NCBI GenBank assembly: GCA_002333405.1
Contig: DDBH01000005.1
Coordinates: forward strand, 3,167-67,166
Length of the DNA: 64,000 nt
Direction of reading: 5' to 3'
Source: Micrococcales bacterium UBA2037
Lineage (GTDB): Bacteria > Actinomycetota > Actinomycetes > Actinomycetales > Microbacteriaceae
The notes beneath the pieces were generated by a model. It worked only from the letters and a program-made list of their open reading frames with translations, was not told the DNA's origin and made no database searches. Shown piece by piece: positions 16,184-22,587 of this stretch. A program made the position numbers and the translations under genes. The stretch's first letter is position 1. Each line of letters opens with the position of its first letter.

Positions 16184-17379
16184 GACTGCAACTCCTTCAT
16201 AACAAATTCAAGTTCTCGGCTTACATAGTCCACGATGTCCCCGGTCTTTAGCTCGGCCGGCAGCACGTCCCAGGTGTAGGTTTCAATCTCCAAGTGGTCG
16301 GACAGTGGCTGTTTGCGATGCATCGCCAGAGCTTGCTGGACCGCAAACCTCGTGGTCTTGAATGGACCAATCTCCTCCAAAAATACCGGCACGTGGAAGT
16401 GGGTTCGCATTTCAGTGGGGACCGGGTTGGCTTCATATGCATCGAGTGCTTCGCCCAGGTTCAAATACTTGACGATGCCTTCAGCTGTTTTGAGACTGGT
16501 CTGGCTCAGGTAAATGGTGTCGGTGAACCTTCTGAGCTCAGGAATGATGTCTAGGCTCAAACTCTCCACCCAAAGCGCTGCTGCTTCCTGCAGCTTAAAG
16601 ATCGGGATTCCAGCGTTCACCAGTTTCTCCAAGGACTGCGGAATGTCTTCAAAACCCACCGACTGGTGTCCGATGTCAAACACGATCCCCAAATACCGCT
16701 TGATAGCACCCTCTGCCTCACTGAGCGGTATCTGGGCAATCTTTGCTAGCTCTGCTACCCCTGCCGGTGCATGCATTCTCTCTTTGAAGAAGGCCACCGT
16801 CTCGTCCGTGGTTTCAAGGTAACAAGCAGGCTCAGGCTCAATGGAGAGCTTCACGCGTCTGCCGGTTCTGGCCTCCAGGTGGTACAGGTGAGCAAGCACT
16901 TCGAAAACGCTGGTCGTAAATCGCGCAATGTAATTCTCATCGCTCACGTTTGGAGCGAAGGCCAAGGGAGCGGTTTGAATTGATGGAGATGTGTCCGCAT
17001 CGGTGATGTCGACCAAAATGTCCGCGATTGATTTGGTGTATTCGACCCGCTGATTCGTGGTCCAGTCTGGCTCATAGACCCTTTCCATGACCCGCTGACC
17101 CTTGAATGGTCCATACGGGAAAGCGTTGATCGTGAACACGTATAGGCCCTCACCATCTAAAAACTTCTTGAGGTCGGACCTCGCCTGAGCAGACTCCGAC
17201 AGGGTCTTTTGCGAGTCACCAGAAATCCTCAGCGAGACTCCGAACTTGCCCTCAACGCCGAGCCTCCTTTTTACCTTGGGAACGAATTCTTCGACGCTGG
17301 CGCGCATCTGGTCCCAGTTGTCACCTGCATGGACAAGGGTCGAGTAGGTGAGGTGGCCGAGCGTCCCTGAAAGTTTCAT
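16180..17379 (-). CDS. EboE-like xylose-isomerase-type TIM-barrel protein
   Basis: A 399-aa protein resembling EboE, a sugar-isomerase-like TIM barrel known from the Ebo metabolite-traffic clusters. Recognisable segments are LGHLTYSTLVHAGDNW near the start, GLYVFTINAFPYGPFKGQ, VYEPDWTTNQRVEYT and the metal-ligand-like LSIEPEPACYLETTD and GIVFDIGHQSV (Glu, Asp and His as in divalent-metal TIM barrels). The ATG at 17379 follows AAGGAGA. No other ebo gene (eboA-D, F) is present; instead it is coupled to a dehydrogenase in a catabolic cluster, which points to an isomerase or hydrolase step. That role is inference. Confidence 0.75.
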   Translation of the reverse strand: MKLSGTLGHLTYSTLVHAGDNWDQMRASVEEFVPKVKRRLGVEGKFGVSLRISGDSQKTLSESAQARSDLKKFLDGEGLYVFTINAFPYGPFKGQRVMERVYEPDWTTNQRVEYTKSIADILVDITDADTSPSIQTAPLAFAPNVSDENYIARFTTSVFEVLAHLYHLEARTGRRVKLSIEPEPACYLETTDETVAFFKERMHAPAGVAELAKIAQIPLSEAEGAIKRYLGIVFDIGHQSVGFEDIPQSLEKLVNAGIPIFKLQEAAALWVESLSLDIIPELRRFTDTIYLSQTSLKTAEGIVKYLNLGEALDAYEANPVPTEMRTHFHVPVFLEEIGPFKTTRFAVQQALAMHRKQPLSDHLEIETYTWDVLPAELKTGDIVDYVSRELEFVMKELQS

Positions 17380-17405
17380 TTGTTCTCCTTCGATCTCTAA
17401 TAGTC

Positions 17406-17433
17406 TATGTGCAGTCGGGCTGAACAGTGCAGT
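17406..17433. promoter_or_regulatory. Cluster-motif group in the EboE-like / regulator divergent region
   Basis: Within 28 bp there are TATGTGCAGT (17406-17415), ACTGTTCAGC on the minus strand (17419-17428) and ACAGTGCAGT (17424-17433), each 7-8 of 10 matches to AGTGTKCAGT. They lie about 30-55 bp upstream of the EboE-like start. Confidence 0.35.
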
Positions 17434-17505
17434 GACTCGAAACAGGGCCAAATGACTACCTGTGTGACAGATTCTTAAATATTTTTGCCGTTTTGTTTAC
17501 CTGCG

Positions 17506-17517
17506 GTGAAATTTCAC
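17506..17517. promoter_or_regulatory. Perfect palindrome GTGAAATTTCAC before the XRE-cupin gene
   Basis: A 12-bp perfect palindrome located 60-70 bp upstream of the regulator start, in the DNA shared with the divergent EboE-like gene. Its position suits an autoregulatory operator of the XRE-cupin protein. Confidence 0.45.
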
Positions 17518-17577
17518 TGAGATGATTGAGGTTGAGCTCAAGAGTCGACGGAGACCGAGGGGAGATCGAGGAAGCAC

Positions 17578-18258
17578 ATGAAGGAACTACAGGTAGGAGC
17601 AGAGCTCCGAAGGGTTCGGCTGGAAAAGAAGCTGAGCCTTAGAAGCGTGGCCACAGCTGTTGGAGTGTCCGCGAGCCTGCTGTCTCAAGTGGAGACCGGA
17701 AAAACCCAGCCCTCAGTGAGCACCCTTTACGCACTGGTTAGTCACCTAGGGCTTTCACTTGACGGCATCATGTCAGGCCAAGGAGCTGTCTCAGATACAG
17801 CATCAAGCTCTTCCCCATCAAACTCGGTTGTTCAGCGAGGAGCTGATAATCCTCGAATCGACATGGAAAATGGCGTTACTTGGGAACGGCTAGCCCATGG
17901 CAGTTCAACCATGGCTGACCCGCTGCTTGTCACCTATCCTCCGGGAAGCTCCTCTTCCCTGGAAGGAAAGTTGATGCGCCACGGGGCTGCAGAGTACGGA
18001 TATCTGCTGCAGGGAAAATTGTTGCTAAAGCTAGAGTTTGAAACCATCGAAATTAACGCCGGCGACTCTTTCTCCTTCGATGCAAATCGCCCGCACCTCT
18101 ACCGGAACGAGTCAAACGAGACAGTCAAGGGAATCTGGTTTGTAATCAGTACCCACGATGCAAAATATGATCAGCCAACTGAGCGGCTGGCTGCTGACCA
18201 CTCGGCCGCATCTGCAGTTGATGTCTTGCGCATGATGAATCAGCGAAACGGTCAATAA
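17578..18258 (+). CDS. XRE-family regulator with C-terminal cupin sensor domain
   Basis: A 226-aa transcription factor. Residues 5-60 form a helix-turn-helix of the XRE type (LRRVRLEKKLSLRSVATAVG, ASLLSQVETGKTQPSVSTLY). A Ser-rich linker follows, then a cupin-2 barrel (YGYLLQGKLLLKLEF, INAGDSFSFDANRPHLYRN) that would bind a small ligand or metal. The ATG follows GAGGAAG. Regulators of this design commonly control nearby catabolic genes. It is divergent from the EboE-like/HIBADH operon and upstream of a VOC gene, which makes it the best candidate regulator of this cluster. Confidence 0.9.
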   Translation: MKELQVGAELRRVRLEKKLSLRSVATAVGVSASLLSQVETGKTQPSVSTLYALVSHLGLSLDGIMSGQGAVSDTASSSSPSNSVVQRGADNPRIDMENGVTWERLAHGSSTMADPLLVTYPPGSSSSLEGKLMRHGAAEYGYLLQGKLLLKLEFETIEINAGDSFSFDANRPHLYRNESNETVKGIWFVISTHDAKYDQPTERLAADHSAASAVDVLRMMNQRNGQ

Positions 18259-18302
18259 ATACAGCCTGAATTACTTCAACTAGATTTTTTGCAGGGAGAA
18301 CT

Positions 18303-18827
18303 GTGGCAATACCAAACCTTCACGGAACAGATCACATCGGTTTTACTGTCCCCGACCTGGACCAGGCGACTGATTTTTTTGTGAGAGTGATTGGCTGTGA
18401 GCTCGTCTACTCCTTGGGGCCGTTTGAGAAGAACGATGACTGGATGCAGCAGCACCTGAATGTCCACCCGAGAACCGTAATGCGCGAACTTAGGTTCTTT
18501 AGGTGTGCGAATGGATCCAACTTTGAGGTCTTCCAGTATGAGCCGGCTGACGGACAAAATCCTCAACCAAGAAATAGCGACATTGGCGGCTACCACCTTG
18601 CCTTCTACGTTGATGATCTTGACCTGGCTGTTGAATACTTGAAGTCAGAGGGAATTGAAATTTTGGGTGAACCAACTAGAAGCGCAAATGCCTCTTTGGG
18701 CCAGCGCTGGGTCTATTTCTTGAGCCCCTGGGGTATGCAGTTTGAGTTGGTGAGTTTCCCGGACGGGAAGCAGTATGAAACCGATGCTCCGGTGAAGCTC
18801 TGGCACCCGAAGTTTCCTTCGGACTAG
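18303..18827 (+). CDS. VOC (glyoxalase/dioxygenase) superfamily protein
   Basis: A 174-aa vicinal-oxygen-chelate protein. The two modules begin GTDHIGFTVPDLDQATDFF and GGYHLAFYVDDLDLAVEYL; metal ligands are probably the histidines of TDHIGF and GGYHLAF and the glutamates of NFEVFQY and MQFELVSF. The GTG follows AGGGAG and the gene lies 44 bp after the regulator, likely in one transcript. It is a relative of the VOC protein at 6174. The role is unknown; lyase, isomerase or epimerase chemistry on a catabolic intermediate is possible. Confidence 0.82.
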   Translation: MAIPNLHGTDHIGFTVPDLDQATDFFVRVIGCELVYSLGPFEKNDDWMQQHLNVHPRTVMRELRFFRCANGSNFEVFQYEPADGQNPQPRNSDIGGYHLAFYVDDLDLAVEYLKSEGIEILGEPTRSANASLGQRWVYFLSPWGMQFELVSFPDGKQYETDAPVKLWHPKFPSD

Positions 18828-18828
18828 A

Positions 18829-18847
18829 CCCTGGAATCCTCCCAGGG
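18829..18847. terminator. Weak hairpin between convergent genes
   Basis: CCCTGG and CCAGGG form a 6-bp stem with a 7-nt loop between the VOC gene and the convergent Dabb gene. There is no T-tract, so termination is doubtful. Confidence 0.3.
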
Positions 18848-18859
18848 ACGCCCTAAGAA

Positions 18860-19144
18860 CTAGTCCCAGGCGTCAAATACCGCTGCACTGGCCACCGCAC
18901 CGGCGGCCTTTGCTAATTCTTCGTGAGCCGGGTGAACCTGGTACGCAGCCAAATCCTCGTCGCTGGCAAACTCGGAAACGAATCCAGCCTCATAGCCTGT
19001 CTCTGCACCCTCCGGGAGCCGGAACCACCACCCTGCAATTACGGGGATGCTTGCTGGAAGATCTGCAAACTTGTTTATGACGCTGTCGAACTCTGCTTTC
19101 TCCACGCCCTCGTGGCGCTTAAACAAAACGATGTGCTTCAACAT
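18860..19144 (-). CDS. Dabb (stress-responsive alpha/beta-barrel) domain protein
   Basis: A 94-aa single-domain dimeric alpha+beta-barrel protein. The start MLKHIVLFKRHEG and the centre YEAGFVSEFASDEDLAAYQVHPAHEE are the Dabb signature. The ATG follows AGGAGG. Members range from stress proteins to cyclases and small catabolic enzymes. Here the gene stands alone between the VOC gene and the SDR gene, divergent from the latter. It may catalyse or chaperone a step on a reactive intermediate, but nothing in the sequence proves it. Confidence 0.85.
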   Translation of the reverse strand: MLKHIVLFKRHEGVEKAEFDSVINKFADLPASIPVIAGWWFRLPEGAETGYEAGFVSEFASDEDLAAYQVHPAHEELAKAAGAVASAAVFDAWD

Positions 19145-19226
19145 AATGTTCCTCCTGTTTGCTCAAACTTTACAAAAATAATAACAATTGTGACTTTAGG
19201 GCCAAATCCGTGTATTTTCATTGAAT

Positions 19227-19236
19227 AATGTTTAGT
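19227..19236 (+). promoter_or_regulatory. Cluster-motif match AATGTTTAGT
   Basis: An 8/10 match to AGTGTKCAGT, 50 bp upstream of the SDR start at 19286 and in the divergent region shared with the Dabb gene. Confidence 0.3.
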
Positions 19237-19285
19237 GGCACTTGACGAGAAGTGCTACTGCATTTTTAGTCCAAAGGAGGGCGAG

Positions 19286-20071
19286 ATGGGTCGGCTTGAT
19301 CAAAAGCGCGTTCTGATAACAGGAGCAGGCAGCGGAATTGGTGCTGGTTTTGCTACTGCAATGGCCAATGAGGGTGCAACTATCGGAATCCTCGACCTAA
19401 ATCTTGAAGCCGCACAAAAAGTTGCTGATCAAATTGTCTCGGATGGCGGAAGTGCCATCGCTCTTGCCGCTGACGTGGCAGATCGATCTCAGATTGCTGC
19501 CGCCATACAAAAATTTGTTGCCTTCGCCTCAGGCCTGGATGTCATTTTTAACAACGCTGGTTTCAATAAGCCCATGCCGCTCCTGGAAGTGACTGAAGAA
19601 AACTTCAACGCCATCATGCGAGTCAATGGCCTAGGTGTTCTAATCGGAATTCAAGAGGCTGCCAAGGTAATGATCTCTCAGGGAACGGGTGGCAAGATAA
19701 TCAACACCTCGTCTGTTGCTGGGCGCCAGGGTTACCCAGATTTTGCGCCTTATTCCGCCAGCAAGTTCGCAGTGAATGCCCTTACTCAGGCAGCTGCCCG
19801 AGGCTTGGCAGAGTACGGTATTACCTGCAACTCGTTCTCGCCAGGCGTAGTTGATACTCCACTTTGGGTGACTTTGGACAAGGACCTAATCGAGATGGGC
19901 GCAACAAAAAACCCGGGCCAGGCTATCGACGAGTTTTCGGCGGACATTTTGATCGGTCGACCCGCACTCGCACAAGACTTAGTCGGAACTGCAATTTTCC
20001 TTGCATCTGGCGACTCTGACTACATGACAGGACAAACAATAATGATCGATGGTGGAAAGGTGCTCCTTTAG
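19286..20071 (+). CDS. SDR-family NAD(P)-dependent dehydrogenase, polyol type
   Basis: A 261-aa classical SDR. Coenzyme motif TGAGSGIG near residue 12, an aspartate after beta-2 (ILDLN) that favours NAD+, FNNAGFNKP, and the catalytic SASKF preceded by tyrosine (PYSASK). The ATG at 19286 is set by AAGGAGGGCGAG; the open frame extends 17 codons upstream without support. It is a paralogue of the SDR at 1726, with matching C-terminal segments including SDYMTGQ. Eight bases downstream begins a zinc dehydrogenase gene, so the pair forms an operon. An oxidation of a polyol hydroxyl is likely. Confidence 0.87.
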   Translation: MGRLDQKRVLITGAGSGIGAGFATAMANEGATIGILDLNLEAAQKVADQIVSDGGSAIALAADVADRSQIAAAIQKFVAFASGLDVIFNNAGFNKPMPLLEVTEENFNAIMRVNGLGVLIGIQEAAKVMISQGTGGKIINTSSVAGRQGYPDFAPYSASKFAVNALTQAAARGLAEYGITCNSFSPGVVDTPLWVTLDKDLIEMGATKNPGQAIDEFSADILIGRPALAQDLVGTAIFLASGDSDYMTGQTIMIDGGKVLL

Positions 20072-20079
20072 GAGAAATT

Positions 20080-21057
20080 ATGAAAGCTTTGCAATTCATG
20101 GCCGAAAACAAGATGGCCGTAAACGAGATTGAAAAACCTGAAATTGGACCCGATGAGGTGCTGCTTGCGGCCCGGTCTGTGGGCATCTGCCACAGCGACA
20201 TTGAACTCCTTGAAGGTCGCTACATCATTCCGTTCAGCTACCCAATCATCCCGGGCCATGAGTGGTCTGCTGAGGTTATTGAGGTTGGGTCCAAGGTCTC
20301 GACCCTAAAGGCTGGCGATCGTGTCGTAGGTGAGTGTGTGATTGGAATGGAGCACTTTGGCTTCTCAATTTCGGGTGCGATGGCCGAGTTCTTTATCGCC
20401 AAGGAAACCTGGCTGCATAAGATTCCTGCCGAAGTATCTTGGACTGCTGGCGCCCTGGTAGAGCCGTTCAGCTGTGGTTACTACGCCGCTCAGCAGGCGG
20501 ATAATTTGGATGCCTCCGACACGGTCATCGTTTTTGGTGCCGGGCCGATTGGTCTCGGAGTTGTCGCTGCGGCCAACGCCAAGGGTGCAAGGGTAATCAT
20601 TGCCGAGCCTTCCAAGGAGCGTGCCGAGGTTGCCAAGAAGCTCGGTGCCGAGGCGGTTTTTGATCCGAGTGCTGCTGACGCTGTCGAACAGGCGATGAAG
20701 CTAACCGATGGCATCGGTGCAACCGTTGTCTTTGAGGCCAGCGGAAAGCCACAGGCTATGGCAATGACACTTGAGGTCGCCGCATTCCGTGCGCGCCTAG
20801 TGAACATCGGAATTGATGTCGGAGGTTCGGCTACAGCCAAGCTCGGACTCATTCAGTCAAAGGAACTGCAGGTGAGGGGCATCATTGGTTCACCGGGAGT
20901 GTGGCCAGAAACCATCCGGTTCCTTGCTAGAACTGGGATTGACCTAAGTCCACTGGTTACGAAGCAGTTCGACATCTCGGAGGCGGCTGCCGCCTATGAC
21001 GCTGTGCTGACTGACAAGTCGCAGATCAAGGTTCACGTGCAGTCAAGCGCCAAATAG
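20080..21057 (+). CDS. Alcohol dehydrogenase (MDR family) lacking the structural-zinc loop
   Basis: A 325-aa medium-chain dehydrogenase. The catalytic zinc ligands are present (cysteine in GICHSD, histidine and glutamate in GHEW), as are ELLEGRY and the coenzyme motif GAGPIG near residue 150. The segment that holds four structural cysteines in the two dehydrogenases at 6873 and 7958 is reduced to VGECVIGMEHFGF, so the structural zinc is absent; the protein is correspondingly about 25 residues shorter. It follows the SDR gene by 8 bp with GGAGAAATT as ribosome-binding site. Sugar-alcohol or sugar dehydrogenase activity is plausible. Confidence 0.85.
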   Translation: MKALQFMAENKMAVNEIEKPEIGPDEVLLAARSVGICHSDIELLEGRYIIPFSYPIIPGHEWSAEVIEVGSKVSTLKAGDRVVGECVIGMEHFGFSISGAMAEFFIAKETWLHKIPAEVSWTAGALVEPFSCGYYAAQQADNLDASDTVIVFGAGPIGLGVVAAANAKGARVIIAEPSKERAEVAKKLGAEAVFDPSAADAVEQAMKLTDGIGATVVFEASGKPQAMAMTLEVAAFRARLVNIGIDVGGSATAKLGLIQSKELQVRGIIGSPGVWPETIRFLARTGIDLSPLVTKQFDISEAAAAYDAVLTDKSQIKVHVQSSAK

Positions 21058-21084
21058 TCTCAATTTCAGAAAGTTTGCTCTTGC

Positions 21085-21113
21085 TTTACAGAAAAGACAA
21101 ATTTCTCTAAACT
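21085..21113 (+). promoter_or_regulatory. Promoter TTTACA-N17-TAAACT for the M24 gene
   Basis: A -35 box TTTACA (21085-21090) and a -10 box TAAACT (21108-21113) are 17 bp apart. The cluster motif ACTGTGCAGT (21111-21120, 9/10) overlaps the -10 box and expected start site, so a bound repressor would block it. GCTTTACAG occurs at 21083 and again at 21124. Confidence 0.6.
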
Positions 21114-21156
21114 GTGCAGTACAGCTTTACAGTCCAATTGAAAGCAAGGAAACGTT

Positions 21157-22548
21157 ATGGGAATCCCAACCTATGGATTCAACTCAGTCGACTGGGAAAA
21201 CCGAGTCGATCATTCAAGGCTGAGGTCTGAGCGACTAGGGCGCCTGAAGGCAGAGCTGGAGAAGTCCTCAGTGGGGTCTTTGCTAACCTTCGATTTCCAT
21301 AACATCCGCTACATGACCGGAACCCACATCGGCACCTGGGCCATGGACAAGATGATTCGATATGCGGTTCTGCCTAGAACCGGTGAGGCTGTGCTCTGGG
21401 ACTTTGGGTCTGCTGCAAAGCATCACCAACTCCAGACACCATGGCTGGACGATGCGCATGCGTCGCACACTCACGGTGATTTGAACGGACACGAACCACA
21501 CCATGGAGCATCAAAGCTCGGGGTCGGCGCGCGTGCTGGAATTTCGACTCTTCGCGGCGCGATTCACCCAGACGCCAAGCAGGCCGAAGCCGTTGCTGAC
21601 AAGGTCTACGAAGTTCTCGCAAGCCACGGCCTACAAAACGAGCCGATCGGTGTTGACATCATCGAACTTCCGGTGCTGTTTGCTCTTCAGGCAAAGGGTT
21701 TGCAGGTGGTCGATGGACAGCAGATTTTCCTTGAGGCCAGACGAATTAAAACCAAGGATGAGCTAACACTGCTGACTTCGGCTGCGTCGATGGTGGATGC
21801 CGCCTACGAGAAGCTTTACGAGTTTCTGAGGCCTGGAGTCAAGGAGAATGAGGCAGTTGGCCTTGTTTCCAAGGTGCTCTACGATCTCGGATCCGAGCAC
21901 GTTGAAGGTGTGAACGCGATTTCTGGCGAGCGCTGCTCGCCGCATCCTCACGTCTTCAGCGATCGCCTAATTCGTCCAGGTGACCCTGCATTCTTTGACA
22001 TCCTCCACAGCTACATGGGATACCGGACCTGCTACTACCGCACCTTCGCAGTTGGTAGCGCCTCTCCGGCGCAACGCGACGCATATCGAATCTGTCGCGA
22101 ATACATGGATCGTGCAATCGCCCTGGTCAAGCCTGGTGCCACAACGGCCGACATCGTCGCGGTCTGGCCAAAGGCCGAGGAGTTTGGTTTCGCTAATGAG
22201 GAAGCCGCCTTTGCTCTTCAATATGGACACGGAGTCGGACTCTCGATCTGGGAAAAGCCGATCTTTAGCCGCCTGGTTTCCTTTGATAACCCTGAGGTTC
22301 TGGAGGCGGGTATGGTCTTTGCGCTTGAAACCTACTGGCCTTCTAAGGATGGTTGGGGAGCGGCTCGCATCGAGGAAGAAGTTGTCGTTACCGAAACCGG
22401 TTGCGAGGTCATCACAAAGTTCCCGGCTGAGGAGCTATTGGTGGCTGGTCAGCGTTACTACGGTGTCGATGGTCCAATCAACCTGACCCGTGACTCGCAG
22501 TCACACTTCAACACATCTACCTTCGACCACATCGGAAACAAGGGTTAG
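21157..22548 (+). CDS. M24-family (pita-bread fold) protein with an Asp-to-Cys change in the metal site
   Basis: A 463-aa protein with the creatinase/prolidase N-domain (DFHNIRYMTGTHIGTWA) and an M24 C-domain. Of the five usual metal ligands, D281 (FFDI), H358 (YGHGVG), E391 (FALET) and E406 (ARIEEE) are present, but the second Asp is replaced by cysteine C292 in GYRTCYYRTF. D281 to C292 keeps the exact 11-residue spacing of methionine aminopeptidase. Relatives include Xaa-Pro peptidases, creatinase, ectoine hydrolase and the DMSP lyase DddP. The His-rich insert near 103-116 is also unusual. A non-peptidase hydrolase or lyase role in the cluster is possible. The start follows AAGGAA. Confidence 0.85.
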   Translation: MGIPTYGFNSVDWENRVDHSRLRSERLGRLKAELEKSSVGSLLTFDFHNIRYMTGTHIGTWAMDKMIRYAVLPRTGEAVLWDFGSAAKHHQLQTPWLDDAHASHTHGDLNGHEPHHGASKLGVGARAGISTLRGAIHPDAKQAEAVADKVYEVLASHGLQNEPIGVDIIELPVLFALQAKGLQVVDGQQIFLEARRIKTKDELTLLTSAASMVDAAYEKLYEFLRPGVKENEAVGLVSKVLYDLGSEHVEGVNAISGERCSPHPHVFSDRLIRPGDPAFFDILHSYMGYRTCYYRTFAVGSASPAQRDAYRICREYMDRAIALVKPGATTADIVAVWPKAEEFGFANEEAAFALQYGHGVGLSIWEKPIFSRLVSFDNPEVLEAGMVFALETYWPSKDGWGAARIEEEVVVTETGCEVITKFPAEELLVAGQRYYGVDGPINLTRDSQSHFNTSTFDHIGNKG

Positions 22549-22566
22549 TAAAGACGACTGGTTGTG

Positions 22567-22586
22567 TCAGAACTAATTGTTTCTGA
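22567..22586. terminator. Weak hairpin between the M24 gene and purL
   Basis: TCAGAA and TTCTGA form a 6-bp stem with an 8-nt loop in the 39-bp gap between two convergent genes. It is AT-rich and short, so only a weak terminator at best. Confidence 0.25.
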
Positions 22587-22587
22587 T

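Noticed and set aside
15302..17451. A complete ebo metabolite-traffic cluster
   Set aside because: Only an EboE-like gene is present; eboA-D and eboF were not found nearby.
21157..22548. DMSP lyase DddP
   Set aside because: The fold is the same, but a metal-binding aspartate is replaced by cysteine and the sequence around it differs; the M24 family is too broad to claim DMSP cleavage.
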